DNA of 64,000 nucleotides from Mesaphorura yosii (lineage: Eukaryota > Arthropoda > Collembola > Poduromorpha > Tullbergiidae), in contig WIXG01000059.1 of NCBI GenBank assembly GCA_009869945.1, forward strand, positions 1 through 64,000, given 5' to 3'. A program made the position numbers and the translations under genes. Of the stretch, positions 1-13,290 are shown piece after piece (within the stretch, counting starts at the first letter, position 1; the number at the start of each line of letters is the position of its first letter). The notes below the pieces were generated by a model. The model saw nothing but the letters and a program-made list of their open reading frames with translations. It searched no databases and had not been told where the DNA came from.

Positions 1-152
1 GGGGGGAATTGTTTGAAAGAAAGAATGCGCACCCACTACTGCATGCCGAATGGGATTCGCGAATTGTTATATTTAGGCAGATCATTCAGTTGCATACATT
101 TCTTAAGACAAAATGATATTTTAGAGTAGTCGAATATATAACGATCGATATT

Positions 153-1251
153 TTAAGTGTAGTAGAAGGCTAAGGGTATTACAGATATTAGAAGAGAAAT
201 AATTATACACAGTGTCTTGTTCGAATATTTATTGTTAGAGGAATTGCAGCCATCATGATCACACGTCAGAATGCATCCACTTTCATACCGCTCTTGGTCT
301 AATGTGAAGGGGCCACATTGATTGTACATGTCTGTCAAAGCACACTTTCGAACGATCAGCGTCTCTTTCGTGGTCGCTGAAAAAATAAAGCATCAGAATT
401 GAGACACTCGCACGACCGTCAAAACTTGGAATCTCACCATTGATGACCCGAACACCGAATACTGTTGGCATCCAGCATCAGGAACCATGAAAACAAAGAA
501 CATTCATGATTTAGAATTAGCAATTCATTTTCGTGTAGATGTAGTACGCCTGGCTTCAGCTATCTATAAGACTTTTGAGTTATTTGGCGACATTCGTTGA
601 GCATGAAGGAGTAGTCTCGCCATATTTCATCTGGCACAGTTCGGTGATAGCCAAGTTGATGTAATTGGATCGCTACTCCCAACAAGTTGGCGTGAATATT
701 TTCTAGCTCCTACCGATTATCAAATAAGGTTAGCAACATAAATTAGCATCGTCGTGAATAAATCTCAAATTATCACTGCACTGTGTCCAACAAGGAGGGC
801 AGTAGTTACTGGCTAGCACAAAATCACCCTGTCAAGTGTCGCATACCACCAAGGCGAAAGATTGTCGCAAGTATTCGTACGAGATTTCGTAATATTTGCG
901 TCAAATTGGCCAAACCTTCGTCTAACCTTTGATGCAGAAATGTGCTGGAAAGAGACCGTCTCGTCCTTTCTTCGGCACCAGACATTTTTCGACATACGAG
1001 TGACTGCTTGCGTTGAAGGGGTCCTCGCAGGTCATGTCATTTCGATTTCTTGATGAGCACGTGAAACAACTGATTGCGTCCGCCTTAAATTCTGAAATAT
1101 TAAAAACCAGAACGAATGTCTCCGATTTTTCCCTGCGAAATGAGGTGCAATTCTTACCTGTGCGCAGCGAAAAAATGATAGGCAATAAAAGTATGTATGT
1201 GATGAGACTGTATTTACTAATCACGTGAATTCTTAGATAAATTGGAACCAT
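153..1251 (-). CDS. Ly6/uPAR (quiver-like) GPI-anchored protein
   Basis: Predicted 168-residue secreted three-finger protein held at the cell surface by a GPI anchor. Exons on the minus strand: 1251-1158, 1091-927, 461-438 and 376-153; phases close exactly. The only upstream Met opens a hydrophobic signal sequence (YILLLPIIFSL). The mature part begins near AISCFTCSS and carries the Ly6 cysteine pattern. It includes CEDPF, FCIK, VRKC, a GCILTC block and the terminal DGCN motif, followed by a hydrophobic tail (LCIIISLLISVIPLAFYYT) typical of GPI signals. Known relatives are arthropod quiver/sleepless, crooked and boudin proteins, which act in channel trafficking or septate junctions; which of these it matches cannot be decided. 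The third exon is only 24 bases long. The family call is firm; the exact role is unknown. Confidence 0.82.
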
Positions 1252-4200
1252 TGCTAAATTCGATTAGAGTCTGTCCTAATCTCACTACGTGACTTGTCTG
1301 AAAAAAATGTTACTTCTCAGATTTGTCACTCTTCTGATCCATTAACTGGGTTTGACGATGCATGATTTAACGAGCAACGTGTGTTTGATCTGACTTGGTT
1401 CCTCGAGCGCATCTTCCACCGAGAAAGAACGTGCTGTATTGATTTGCGCTACGCAAAGGAGTTTTCAGACAGACCAGATCACTAATAGAGTCTGTCTCGG
1501 TGCAGCATTCGGCATGCTATCCAGATGGTTCAGGCTGTGAAGGATTTTCTCCTGTACTGATTTCAGGAGCCGAGTGCCCAAGATTCTGCAAAGAGGAAGG
1601 AACCGAGCGAACGAGATGCTCCATGGTTCGGAAAAGCTGCAGTTTGAAGATGGTAGATTGTGTTGCTGTCTTATCACGAAGCAGACTCTGCGGCTGGCTT
1701 TGGAAATTGCAAGAAGGAAGAAAACAGGTTCGTGTTTCAACGGTTTCCTTCCACAGCATAGACTGCATCCATGTCATTCCATACTACATCTTGCCGGTTA
1801 AGTATAGCAATAACTTTTTATTACTAAAACATTTCTCTGATTACACTTTTTATGATTATGACAGACTGCTAGCTTCCCGTATTTATGCGTTGCGTGCCTC
1901 ATTTCAAGAATTTATGAGACTCACACACTAACACGCATTCATAACCAGTTTCAAGGCCAAACAAAATGTGAGTGGCAAAAAGTTTTGATCCTCGGGAAAC
2001 TTGAAGCTTGAAACTCATGTAAAACAAAAGTACACTTTCTGAGCCGAGAAACGATTTGCCTGCTGCGATGTTCCTGCAGCCATAAGTAACATTACAAGAT
2101 AACTTTATTCAGGTGAGGGCAACGGAATACTAGAATAAGTGACCTGGCCGAGGTCGTGAGAAATGAGATTGTGCGTTCTTCGTTAAATGTACAAAAATAG
2201 CAGAAATCAATTTACAATAACAAGACAGAAGACTGGAGAAGTTCAGCACGAACTTTATACAAAAGCAAATAAATGAATGAAAGGCAGAGAATTTTTGCAG
2301 TTTCAGTCGAAGAGTCAAGTGTATGCAAGTAATTAAAATGTCATTTAACGAGTGTGAAGACAAGTCTAGTCTGAATATGATAAATTCCAGAAAATACACA
2401 AATCCCTGAAGACAGCACGCCGTGCTCCTTGTGGGAAAGGAGAATTAAGAGAATTCATAATTAATAAAGCTGGCAGGAAACATTAATCAACAATTTACTA
2501 GGGATGACTCATTTTCCGAATTCTTAATTTGCAATGCTTGCACCTAAGCGTGTGTTAGAGCTAAGGCGAGTTTTGCCGTTTGTCATTGACTTGAGCTTGT
2601 ACGGGCAGAGTTTGTTGGCATTGGCACTGGAGCTCACAATCCGTGCTCGTATTTAACGTATTGATTTTTATTTGCGTCCATGTCCGACCAAGTCTTTGGA
2701 GCCAGAAGCCTTTTGTCTTTTTCTGCACAGCATTTTCGTGTTTTCTCCAAGATTTTTTTGTTCTGCGTAACCGTGGCAAATGAGTTTGGAGTGCGGAGGA
2801 TAATTGCAATGCGGAGCGGTTGCGTAAGACGCTAAGATAAAAGCCATGTTGTTTTCCTAATGAGTCACCCCTTTCCCGTCCCTGTCCGTCCGACCTTTGT
2901 GTCTGTCTGTCCGTGGCAAATGGTGCAGACGTTGGTAAATACTCGAGAGATCTTGCCTCGGAGCTCAAGTACGTTTTGCGCGTTCGCGTTCGTAATAAGC
3001 ACTCATTTTCCTCGTGAATCTCAGCGGTGCATAAAATGGTAAGGAGGAGAAGGTAGAGACTATGCTTGGCGTGAGTCGCGAGTGTCTCGTACAAATCCAC
3101 GACTTAACGTTTTCCCCGACGAATGCTATCATAATAGAATAATAACATTATAGGACATGAAAAGGAAGGAGACTCCGAAAGTACGCATGTGGATTCTAAA
3201 ATAAGAAATTAGTTTTACATGCACAACATGCTCGGTTCAGGCGAACGATCTTCGCTGTACGTTCTTGCCTGCCGCACCGCGGAACAGAGTCGTGCATCCA
3301 GCGGATGGATGGAGAGATTCGTCGCGTCGCGTACGCAGTGCCAGAGAGAAGCGGGGAGTGGATGATGCACGGCTGCTAGTTGGGATGAAACCTGGCAGCG
3401 GAGCCTCAGCTCGGGAAGAGAACGAGGCTTCATTTAACTGGCATAGCACGAAAGGATTTAAAGTTGGAAGAGTTGAGATGGGAAAACGCAAGACGTGGAC
3501 GGCAGAGTGAAAGAAATCTGTTTTGGTTAGTTGAGCTACCAAATGAAATAAAAGCCCAGCGTGTGCGTATAGCAAGTTGTGCTCACGAAGGACATACTCT
3601 TTAAAATCAGAGAATGAAAGTAATAATGAGTATAGGCAGGGCGGGCGTCACGGGCTATAGGCGAGAGTGGTGGTCCCTTTCTAATTCTTATATACATTAA
3701 AGTCTTCCATCATCCGTCCTCTCACTATCGCTCATCTGCTTCTGGCGTCCTGGTGTAGAGAAAAACCGAAATTTTGGTCCAGCACAGCCGGGAATGCTGG
3801 ACTGGAAGTAAAAGCAGGATGTGTGTGATGATATTCGGAGAGAGCGAATGCGGGTGCTTGACGCTGGAATGGCAGAGAGAGCGGCGAGCGAGTCCCTAAC
3901 TTTACTTTACATAATATTTGGCAAGTTAAAAACAGCAGAGCAGTGCAGAGCTTTTTCTCCTATAAATGTTTTATGCATATAGAGTACGGGCGAGAGGCTG
4001 TAATAGGAAGCGAAGTTCTTTCTCTCACTTCTCGGTTTTTATTAGGAATCTCTCGCTGGCTGTTCCCTTTCACACAGCTCCATTCCAGCAGCGTCGACTG
4101 CCGTCCGAAGCAGAGGAGCGTACATCGGGGTGAGTAAAAGGCTTGGGTTTGTTCGTAAGCATGAGCCAGAATTTGGAACTCGCTTGGTTGTATGCAACTA

Positions 4201-6557
4201 AGACGAGGTGTGCTGTAATAAGGACCAAGCACGGCGATGCATTAAGACGGAGCCGTGGTGGTGGTGGCAACTGCTCGCACTACTTCCACGACTTGCACTT
4301 CTCGTTCTGTGACTCGTAGTTCCATATTCTCTTTGATTGCATGGAGCAGAGTGGAGAGCAGCGCGGAGCACAGTGCATGGAGTTACTCTACCCAATTACC
4401 AGAGACATACATATCGATCAATAGAACCATTTGAGCTTACAAAACAAATATAATCAGAGAGACGCATTCCACTCTTTACGATTAGTGTAGAGTACTACGG
4501 GCGCAGGGCAGGCGACTGACTGAGCTGCTGTGTTGTTGCGAGAGTACGTACCCAACAGTGGATGGAATGGTGGAGTGCTCCGATCCACTTCTGCTCAGTC
4601 AGACTCAGGACTTGCATTTTTGGTACTCTTTTCACTCTCCGCCACGAACCTCACTGAAATAAAAACTTGTGTTAGTCTTGTATACATATTCCACTACGCG
4701 ACTACACACTGCATCCATTATTATTATTACCTACCATCACCATCATCATTTCAAACTACAAATTCTATTCTATTATCATTATTGTTATCAATATTTAACT
4801 CCACAACACAAATCCCTCGTCTCAATTATCGTCAACATTACCATTACACCAACTGTTATTGCACCAATTAATTATTATTTCTCGTGCTTGAGCATCGACG
4901 CGCGCCGCAGCCTCAACGCTGAATATTATTTATTGGAGAGGGTTTTTCGTGTTTGCATTTATTGTCGTGCATTGCCAACGAGAAAGAAACCCTTCGGTGA
5001 AAGCAGCAACAAAGTGAAAGCGCTCGCTGCGAGTGAGGAAAAGTGAAAGGTCAACCCGCAAAGTAAAGAATCGCTCAAATTCAAGTGCAGCAATTGTCAG
5101 TGACAGCGACGCTGTTTACAATTCGCGAGCCTGTGAGACAAGAACGCGCTCAGTGCATAGTGATTAAGACAACAGTGAGACAGAACGCAAGCGATTTCTT
5201 GCCCTGCTGCTGGATTGGTTCTAACTGTCAATAAGCATCATTTACAATAATATTTACACACATTTCGTGCATTGCTACCACAAACGACCACGGCACGAGA
5301 ATCTGCAACGTACTTATGCAAGCATTGCTCTCTGTAAGCGCACAACGATGGACTTTTACCATTGATATTACCGAACTGAACTTTCTTCGTCTCCCAAATT
5401 ATGACATGATCAATTCACCAAGTTGTTAAATCAAAATAATCTTCCGTGCAATAAATTCTTAACAAGGAAGCTCATCTTATTAAGCAGATACGCCAAAGTA
5501 GGAAAAAGTAATTCAACCCGTGAAACTCCAACATGATTACTTAACCCGAGATTGCCTGCACAAGCCAAAGTAAAAGACATCATTAGAGTTAAAGTTTGGA
5601 AAGTTCTGACGACAAGGCGAGGCGATTGGTGAAAAGTGCTGTCATAATGCCATGCAATAAGAAACTAGTTCGCAATCGTTAACTCTGTGCGTCGTATGAC
5701 AATAATATGCAAGTAGCCAATTTGTTTCGAGAAACTGCCAAACTTCTCGGTGCATCAATGGATGGATCAAATGTCATGGATAACTCAAAGTAGTAAGTCT
5801 GACTCGTGCTTTCTCAATTATCATTCCATCATAGTCATGCTGTACCGCTTTACCACTGCACGGACGCCCGTTTGACATGTACAATTGCAGTGGCAGCAAT
5901 AGCAATATTTCATTCGCCCTGTCTGAAGTGTAACGTGTAACGTAAGTTACAAATTGCCATTGCGAATCACGCCAAGCCAACTTTTGGCTTGTGGAAAAGG
6001 TGGGAAAGGAACGGAAATCCACGCTTGACATCCCATTGTTTCGTTTGTGAAGAAGTACGCGCAGCAGTGACAGTGGCGAGGCTGTAAGCCAAGTTAAGCG
6101 AGACGAAATGCGTGAGGTTGATTTCTACTAGGCCCGAAGGCCAGGCTGACAGAGTCAGAGTCTGTTGCGCATCTGAGAAGAATCATGTGGACTTCGCTCA
6201 ATCGCATCCGAACGTGAGGCAATGACCGTAACTGCGGCGCTCGTAGCCAACCACACTAGAGCTGGCTTAGGCTCTAATTTGTTCCTGCGGACTTCAAATC
6301 ATTCACTGAATTTTTATGTTTTGTGCACCAAAGTGATAATTACATCCTGACACGGCTGCTGCCGCCGCTCAACGCACCACATGCAATGAATTTCACAGTC
6401 CATATCATACTTTTGAGTTACTTCGTTTTTACTTCATCAACCCAGCGTTTCTCGTTTCACGCGCCTGCGGTGGTGGAAGCGAGCCGTAGAACAGTCCAGC
6501 CACAGGCGCAGTCATTAATCGTGCCCCTAATTGAGTTGAACTTGGAATTTTTGCAGC
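1252..6557. other. Upstream region of the TDG gene, no recognised coding gene
   Basis: No protein family is recognisable here. Overlapping short open frames occur on both strands (for example 1500-1931 plus, 2561-3100 minus, 3237-3575 minus), without splice support or conserved motifs. From about 4.9 to 5.7 kb the sequence is rich in short GTGAAAG-type blocks of the kind seen in arthropod 5' UTRs. The first TDG coding exon is entered through an acceptor (tttttgcag) ending at 6557. One or more non-coding TDG exons therefore probably lie here. Simple ATT and CAT runs occur near 4.72-4.75 kb. Confidence 0.4.
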
Positions 6558-6566
6558 GGACTCGGA

Positions 6567-9500
6567 ATGAAGGCTCAAGGTGACGACGGGTACGAGACTT
6601 GCGTGGACTCAATCTGCAACCCGATGCACATGGACCGAATGCTCGGCAACGACCCTTCGCTCATGCCGCCAGTGTCGCACAGCATGCGATCTCTCGTTGG
6701 CCTGGACGACCATCACCAACACCACCAGCACGCTATTTCGAAGCAGCCGACTCAGCACCACCTGCACCATCAGCAGCAGCAACAGCACCACCACCACCAG
6801 CAACAGGACTCCGGCGGACTCATAAAACACGAGCAATACAACAATCGCGATCCGTACAGCTTTGTGGACGAAATGCCAACTGCTTGCCTGCCTCATCATC
6901 ACGACATCAACAACACGACGTATGTGTCACAAGTCAAAAAGCGAGGACGGAGGAAAAAACCAGAAATCAGGTAACAAACGTCGAAATTTGTTATTTACAT
7001 TTCGCTCGAACAGATGCGTGGCGTGGCATTCTACAAATTGAGGAGTATTTAGCAGTGCATCAACAATCCGGAGCATTGTTGTACGGCATTGTTCTTTGCC
7101 CAACAAAATGTGCTGCTCGTGATCACGATGTGAGGGGAGACTTTTGTCTGTATAGTGCGGGGCTGATGTCGGCTGACGGTCGGCTCGACGCGCTCTCTTC
7201 TCCGTTTGCTCGTAGTAAATGAATATCTAGGCGATAAAGTAATCAGTGAAGCAGCAACCACGTTGAACTCAGCACAACTGTGAAAGTACAGTTCAGTCGT
7301 ATCTCATTTTCATTGTTGCTTGTTCTGCGCGCAACGCAGCCAGACGAGCCTCGCTCGTAAAAGGGGGCTAAAAATCCTTGTTCCTTCGCCGTCGCCGTCG
7401 TGTGGGTCTCACGAAATGTGCAGAGAATAATGAGTACTTCGCAGCCCAAGTAACTGGTAACAATTACTAGGCTCGCGAGTTTAGAAATATTCCAGATCGT
7501 AAAATTATCCATGCATTGACAGAAAAGTCATAAAACACGACGAAGGCTAAAAAAAAACTCAAAAATAATGTCTAGGATGAAAAATGTATCCTGCTTGGCA
7601 CTTGGTTTCATGCGTCTCAGTCAGCCAAACCTTCTCTGCGAAATTTTACCTCTGAATAAATTTCATGTTGCCAAGTCTTGACCTTGGCAAACTTTATAGT
7701 GCAGAAAGTCTTCTCGTGGATTGGATTTATGTCCTGTCTGAAAGAGAGTCTGTTTTCATGCATGCACGCATTCTAAATTCTCAACCCTTCAGGCACTCAT
7801 GTCTTTGTCTTGAGGTGCCTTCCGACGCAGTTTGGGGAGAAAAATCACAAGCATTTATGATGTGCAAATTGGCGATTTTGGGAGTTGAATTTTTTAAACT
7901 CATTTCTGCTGTTTCATTGCGAACAGAGATGAAGACTACAAGAAGGGTGGCCGAGAAGAAGCCATGATGGATGCCAAGGAGAGGAAGAGACATGATCGCT
8001 TCGATGGCTTGTCCGAGGAGGAGGTTTCGCAAAGATCGCTACCCGACCATTTGTCACCGAATTTGGATATACTCATTGTAAGAGTCACAAACTCTCCCTC
8101 ACATGCAAATTCTAGAAAGCCTGAATTCCAATTCTTGTGCATTTTCACAGATTGGAATCAATCCAGGACTCTTCGCTGCATTTAAGGGGCACCATTACGC
8201 CGGGCCCGGAAATCATTTCTGTAAGCTTAACAACGAATTCAAATGCGCTCTGGGGTGCACGAATTTTTCTTTCTCTAAAACAAAGCTAAATTTGAATTTG
8301 CTTTTCACCCTTCCTACAGGGAAGTGTTTGTACCTGTCCAAATTAGTACCAGAGCCCTTTACCGCTGACGATGACTACAATTTGCTTCATTACGGTATCG
8401 GGTTCACCAACATGGTGTCAAGGCCAACAAAGGGGAGCGCCGATTTGACAAGGCGTGAAATCAAGCAAGGGAGCAAAGTACTTTTGGAGAAATTGCAGAA
8501 ATTTCGACCAAAAATAGCAGTTTTTAACGGCAAACTAATTTACGAGGTATTTTCTGGGAAGAAAGACTTCCCCTTTGGTCGCCAGCAGGAATTCGTCGAT
8601 GGAACGAACACGGTAAGCTTAAGTTAACTCTTTGGCCCGTCTACCGAACAAACTCTAATCGAGGATTTATTTCGTATGCAGTATATTTGGGTGATGCCTT
8701 CTTCCAGCGCCCGATGCGCTCAGTTGCCAAGAGCCGCGGACAAAGTTCCATTCTACGCGGCGCTCAAGAAGTTTCGGGATTATCTCAACGGTCTCATCGC
8801 GGATTTGGACGAATCTGAAGTCGTTTTCCATGACTCGAAACCAAGCAGCAAAGGAGTTAATGGAGAGTCGAAATTGTCAATAGAAGCAGCGTCAGCGATG
8901 ATGGAGGACGAACAAAGGTACTCTGATGCTACTGGCTGCGGAAAGAAGAAACGCGGACGCCCGCGCAAAGGAATGGAAAAACCAAATCCGAAGAAAGGAA
9001 GGTTCTTGGACGGCGAGGACCCTGAACGCAGCATTGGCAAGAATAGCAACGACAAGTGCGGCAGAGATGAGGCGGACATGGATAATTCAAGTGATGGACA
9101 GCGTCCTGGAGAAAAGAAGCGAAGGGGCCGACCCAAAAAATCCAAAGGTCCTGATGGCAAAGGTTGCTTGACACCTTCAGCAAAGCACTTCTCGGACAAT
9201 TTGGACAATGGCGGAATGAATAACAGTATTAAATGCCCAACCCAAACAACATCTTCTGTGAGCAGCGGGTACTCTACCGGCACCAACGCCAGCAGCGAGG
9301 ATAGGCGGCGAGATGAAAACGGGTCTTTGTCCAATGCCGGAAGTGGTGGTCCCTCCCCGTCCCACCACTCCTTTACCACGCAGTCAGACTTGTCTTCCGA
9401 AATCAGTGCTGCCATATCCTGCGGATCACCAGCTCCTTCTCCTCTTCACAACGGCCAGCATGAACACGCGTTTGACCACTCAAGGGAAGACCCCAACAGT

Positions 9501-10446
9501 ATGTACTCAAAAGTGGGACCGCCACAACAAGGATTCAGGAGTGTGGGACCAGGGCCAGGTTACCCGCCACCATCCCATCCGAGAAACTCACACGACCCAC
9601 ACAGAAATTCGGGCTACAACCCCTACAATAATCACCACTCGTACGACAATCGTATTCAAAACAACACTAACAACAGATCTCAGGCTTACCAGCCTCCTGT
9701 ACCCGTCAGAGGTAAGGAATATTTAGTTGCTCTTGTTGATGTGATAATGTTACAGCTAAATTGGATGATGTATAGGCAATCAAGAAGGCCCACCGCCACC
9801 TGTTCCGTCATATCAAGCGCCGTATGAGACAAAGCCTGTGGATGTTGCGTCCAAGTCATTATCCGGACTTGAATCTCTCGTAGACCAAATTCCAAGCATT
9901 GCTGATGCGGACATTGGTGGACCGCCCGTGAGCAATACCGGTGGAATATCTAGTCTGGTGCCGGACCCGATGGCTCCGTCATTCTCGCACCTCGGAGGAG
10001 TGCCAACGTCGATGCCGCACAGCTCCCACTACGAGACGCCTTCCGGATTTCTGCCGTATTCACACGGCTCCGCTCCCTCATACTCAACCGCGCCACACTA
10101 CTCGTCCTCGTCCTATTACGCATCTGAACTGAATTCCCCAGGATTTGGCGGTCCAACTTACTGTCCCCCTTCGGCAACGCCCGGTCTCATGTTCGGCTAC
10201 CCGGGCTACCACGGTCAGTACCCATCCGGAAGCTCAGGCTATCCACATTCCTCTTCTGCTGGTTTGCACTTGAGTCCTCCAACGTACGGAACGCCGCCAG
10301 GCTATCCGCCAGGTTACCCCAACCCGTATCCACACCCTCACTCGATGGCATCAGCAGCCGTCAGCGGTCAACAACGCTATGGACAAAGATTTCATCTCAG
10401 ACAAGACGGCATGGATTTAGGCCACATGGGGTTCGGAGGGTTCTGA
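6567..10446 (+). CDS. TDG: G/T mismatch-specific thymine DNA glycosylase, long form
   Basis: Removes thymine or uracil mispaired with guanine, and oxidised methylcytosines in animals that have TET, in base excision repair in the nucleus. Exons: 6567-6970, 7927-8077, 8151-8220, 8320-8612, 8682-9711, 9776-10446, giving 872 residues. The glycosylase core is about residues 175-345. Motif IGINPG carries the catalytic Asn (about 189), followed by GHHYAGPGNHFWKCLYLS, YGIGFTNM and the VMPSSSARC signature (about 310-318). The N-terminal 130 residues are rich in His and Gln and end in a basic KKRGRRKKPE. After the core come two AT-hooks, RGRPRK (about 396-401) and RGRPKK (about 455-460), then a Ser/Pro/Tyr-rich tail. 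Vertebrate TDG is about 410 residues; long tails are known in insect Thd1. The start is the first ATG after the acceptor at 6557. Confidence 0.95.
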
Positions 10447-13290
10447 TCGATAAATGTTCACACCGTATTTTAAAATGGGTGTTGTCTCACAGTCCTTGAG
10501 CATTGAGCATAGAATAGCGTGGATGAAGTGTGTTTGTTGTGCCAAATTAACTGGTGTTTCTTGCTTATGTCGGGTTCAGATCTGAAACTGAAACAATCAT
10601 TTGATTGAAATGGTTTGGCAAATGTAAGCAGATTATAATGCAAATTGTCACAGATGATGCAAGAATGAGATTTTGTAGCTAGTAGGTAGTATGCGAATTT
10701 GTTGCGAGGCGAATAAGCACATAAATTGTAACCGTTGTTGTTTATTATGTGATGACACCTCAAATTTTGTATCGCAAGTCAATTGAAATTGTCTCAAAGT
10801 GAGGAGCTAGCAATACATTCTAAATAATGTAGTTAACCAGAGATTAGCAGTAATTGTCAACGCGTGCGTGTATTTGTTGTTTGACGGAAATTGATGGTTC
10901 TACGTGTCGCGTCGTGACGAATAATGCAATACAACTACATTCAGACTTGTGCATAGGAACCGAACGAAGTTATTCTTCTGCAACCTGTGAATAGCAGCAT
11001 TTGTACTTAGAGCCAAGTAGTCGAGGTTAGCTAATTAGCAGTAACAAAACCAATCATTTGGAACGTCACTGGTCATTCTTTGTTAACTGTTAGGAGGAAT
11101 AGATTAATAACTTTCCCAGCAGAACGTGTGTTGTATGCCACGTTATTTGTACAGCTCTCTTCCCTTCCTGTTGCCCTCCTGTGCATCTTCGTTGAATCAT
11201 CTTGTGCAAATCAAGACTAATAATAAGCAAACGTCACCGGTTCCTTCGTGACATGGAGATTCAAATGGACATTATAGACTTCTAGACTCAATGACTATTT
11301 TCCTTTAATTATTTTGTAACAGAGTAAGTACGCAGATCGTAACTAGATCGGTAGATAACAGATTATCGTCATAACTTTTAGAGGTACATTTTGTACAGAA
11401 TTTGAGAAGCATTACAACCAAAGTAAATGTAACCAAAGCTAAAGGAATTGTAATGAAACAATAATATGAAATTAATTAAGGACTGTCCTAGCATTATTGA
11501 CTAGACTCAATGTTAATTAGCCAACGTTGTTACTTACCTAGCGTATCATTTGTAAGAATACTTACACGTTGTTTATAATAAACTTGGCATCTCTTATAAA
11601 GTATTACTTGAAATCTCTCTGTGAAGTTTATATGCATTAGTTGCATTAAATGTACACACCATTGAAATGCTAGATTCCTGCATAATAATTACTGCAACTG
11701 AACCCGGAGATGGAATTTTTCAAGTGCTCACTCCCATTCATGAGTTCATCCTCTCCAAACCTACCTGGCAGATGCCATTGTTTGTCCAATAATGAAGATT
11801 TCACATCACAGCCGTATCGATGGACCACTTCAATTTCCCTGATTCGTTAGCTAAAACATGGATTTCGTCAAACGTTTGTGAACTGAATAAATGGGTTGCT
11901 GTCTAATGCAGAACAGTTGCGGGCCACCATAATTATACATTACGATTATAATTACTGCATCTAACTATCTTGTGTAGATGAGCGGAGAGACACGGAGCTG
12001 GATAATTACGAGAACATCGAAGACACGTAGTACAAGTCCGTGCCAAGACAAATCTGCAGAGGGGCGACTGGCAGTCATTCTGATAGTACGATTACATTTG
12101 TGGATGTAGAATACAGGTCAAATCGTTTAAAGGTCTCATCCATAAGCTTCAATTGGAGGTTCCGCAGTAGTGTGGTCAAGCTAGCAACTGTAAGCACTCG
12201 GGAACGGTAGTCGAAGATAATTCGGTCAGTTTCCTACGACGGTAATGCGTAGCTGATTCATTCGCCAAGTCCGTACTTCAGGAACCACCCTGCTCGATGG
12301 CCATGAGCACTCGCTCGGCAAACCTTCAACGCTATGTCAACATGAGAGTCATGCAAATATCCTGTTCGCCAGTTATAACCAAAACTAATCATTAACACGC
12401 ACAAAATCCAACTCACCGACGACTGACCGACCTACTCACCTGCACTTTCTCTGGAAAAGCATTGGGAGCGTAAGAAACTTTGATTTCTGATTTCAGGTAG
12501 GCAGAAGGAATTTCATGTGGACAGCATGACACATTTTACGTGCTATATGCTTAACCCATATTTCCCCAATCTTATTGTTTTGTAAACCAGTTCTGAAAGC
12601 CACGCAGATTATAATTTCTAAAGTTGTGCTCTAATTTTCTCGTGTAGTCTACTTTCCATATTCACGTCCTATCCACATTTCCCGTTGGTAGCAGTGTAAT
12701 AGTTTTCCACGACGTTGAGTTGAGATCTTTACGAGAGGGAGAAAGGTTTTTGTCAAGGAAGTGAAATACTTTCTTCACATGCAATCCAGCCTATTATAGC
12801 TTAGCCTTTCCATTTCTTCCAACCACCCTTCGTCGTTCGCAGTACGTCTCACGATTTGTTGTTTAGTTGTGTGCGCGTCTTCCCGAAGTAAGCACGAGTT
12901 AAGACTCAAGGCTACCAGTCGTCAACATTCTCACCATTAAAACAAAATTCCATTTGCAACTCCATTCGGACATTTGCTGTATCTTTGCATAAAATTATTA
13001 ACAAGGCTCCGAGATTTATTGCTTATACATTTCAGTTAACGTCGCGAAACAACGAGTTTTATTCAGCAAATTGAATTTTATTAGCGTCAAGTGAGGTTAA
13101 TATTCTTTACGACGTACACTGGTGAAAGGGAAAGCCTCGGGAATTGTGAGACATTCTCTTGGACAATAAGCGAACGTTTTGGTTTGTTTCAGTTTCCTCT
13201 TCTCCTCGCGCGAGGCAGGTAAAAGACGGGTGACGCCTTGTGAACGGCCGGGCGTCCAAGTGAAAGTATTGGTCCAGCGCTGGCCCATTA
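10447..13290. other. TDG 3' UTR and intergenic DNA
   Basis: The first 1.1 kb after the TDG stop is A/T-rich with no open frame of note and probably forms a long 3' UTR ending after the AATAAA at 11577. From about 11.6 to 13.3 kb I see no recognisable gene. The last few hundred bases before 13291 are presumably the promoter and 5' UTR of the Ly6 gene. Confidence 0.5.
11577..11582 (+). terminator. Polyadenylation signal AATAAA for TDG
   Basis: Canonical AATAAA about 1.13 kb after the TDG stop, on the same strand, with no earlier canonical hexamer noticed. It is inferred to end the TDG transcript. Confidence 0.5.

Noticed and set aside
1500-1931. Cys-containing plus-strand frame near 1.5 kb
   Set aside because: No ATG at the start, and comparable open frames exist on the opposite strand over the same bases; no family similarity.
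2561-3100. 179-codon minus-strand open frame
   Set aside because: Starts at a non-ATG codon, no motif or splice support, composition like flanking DNA.
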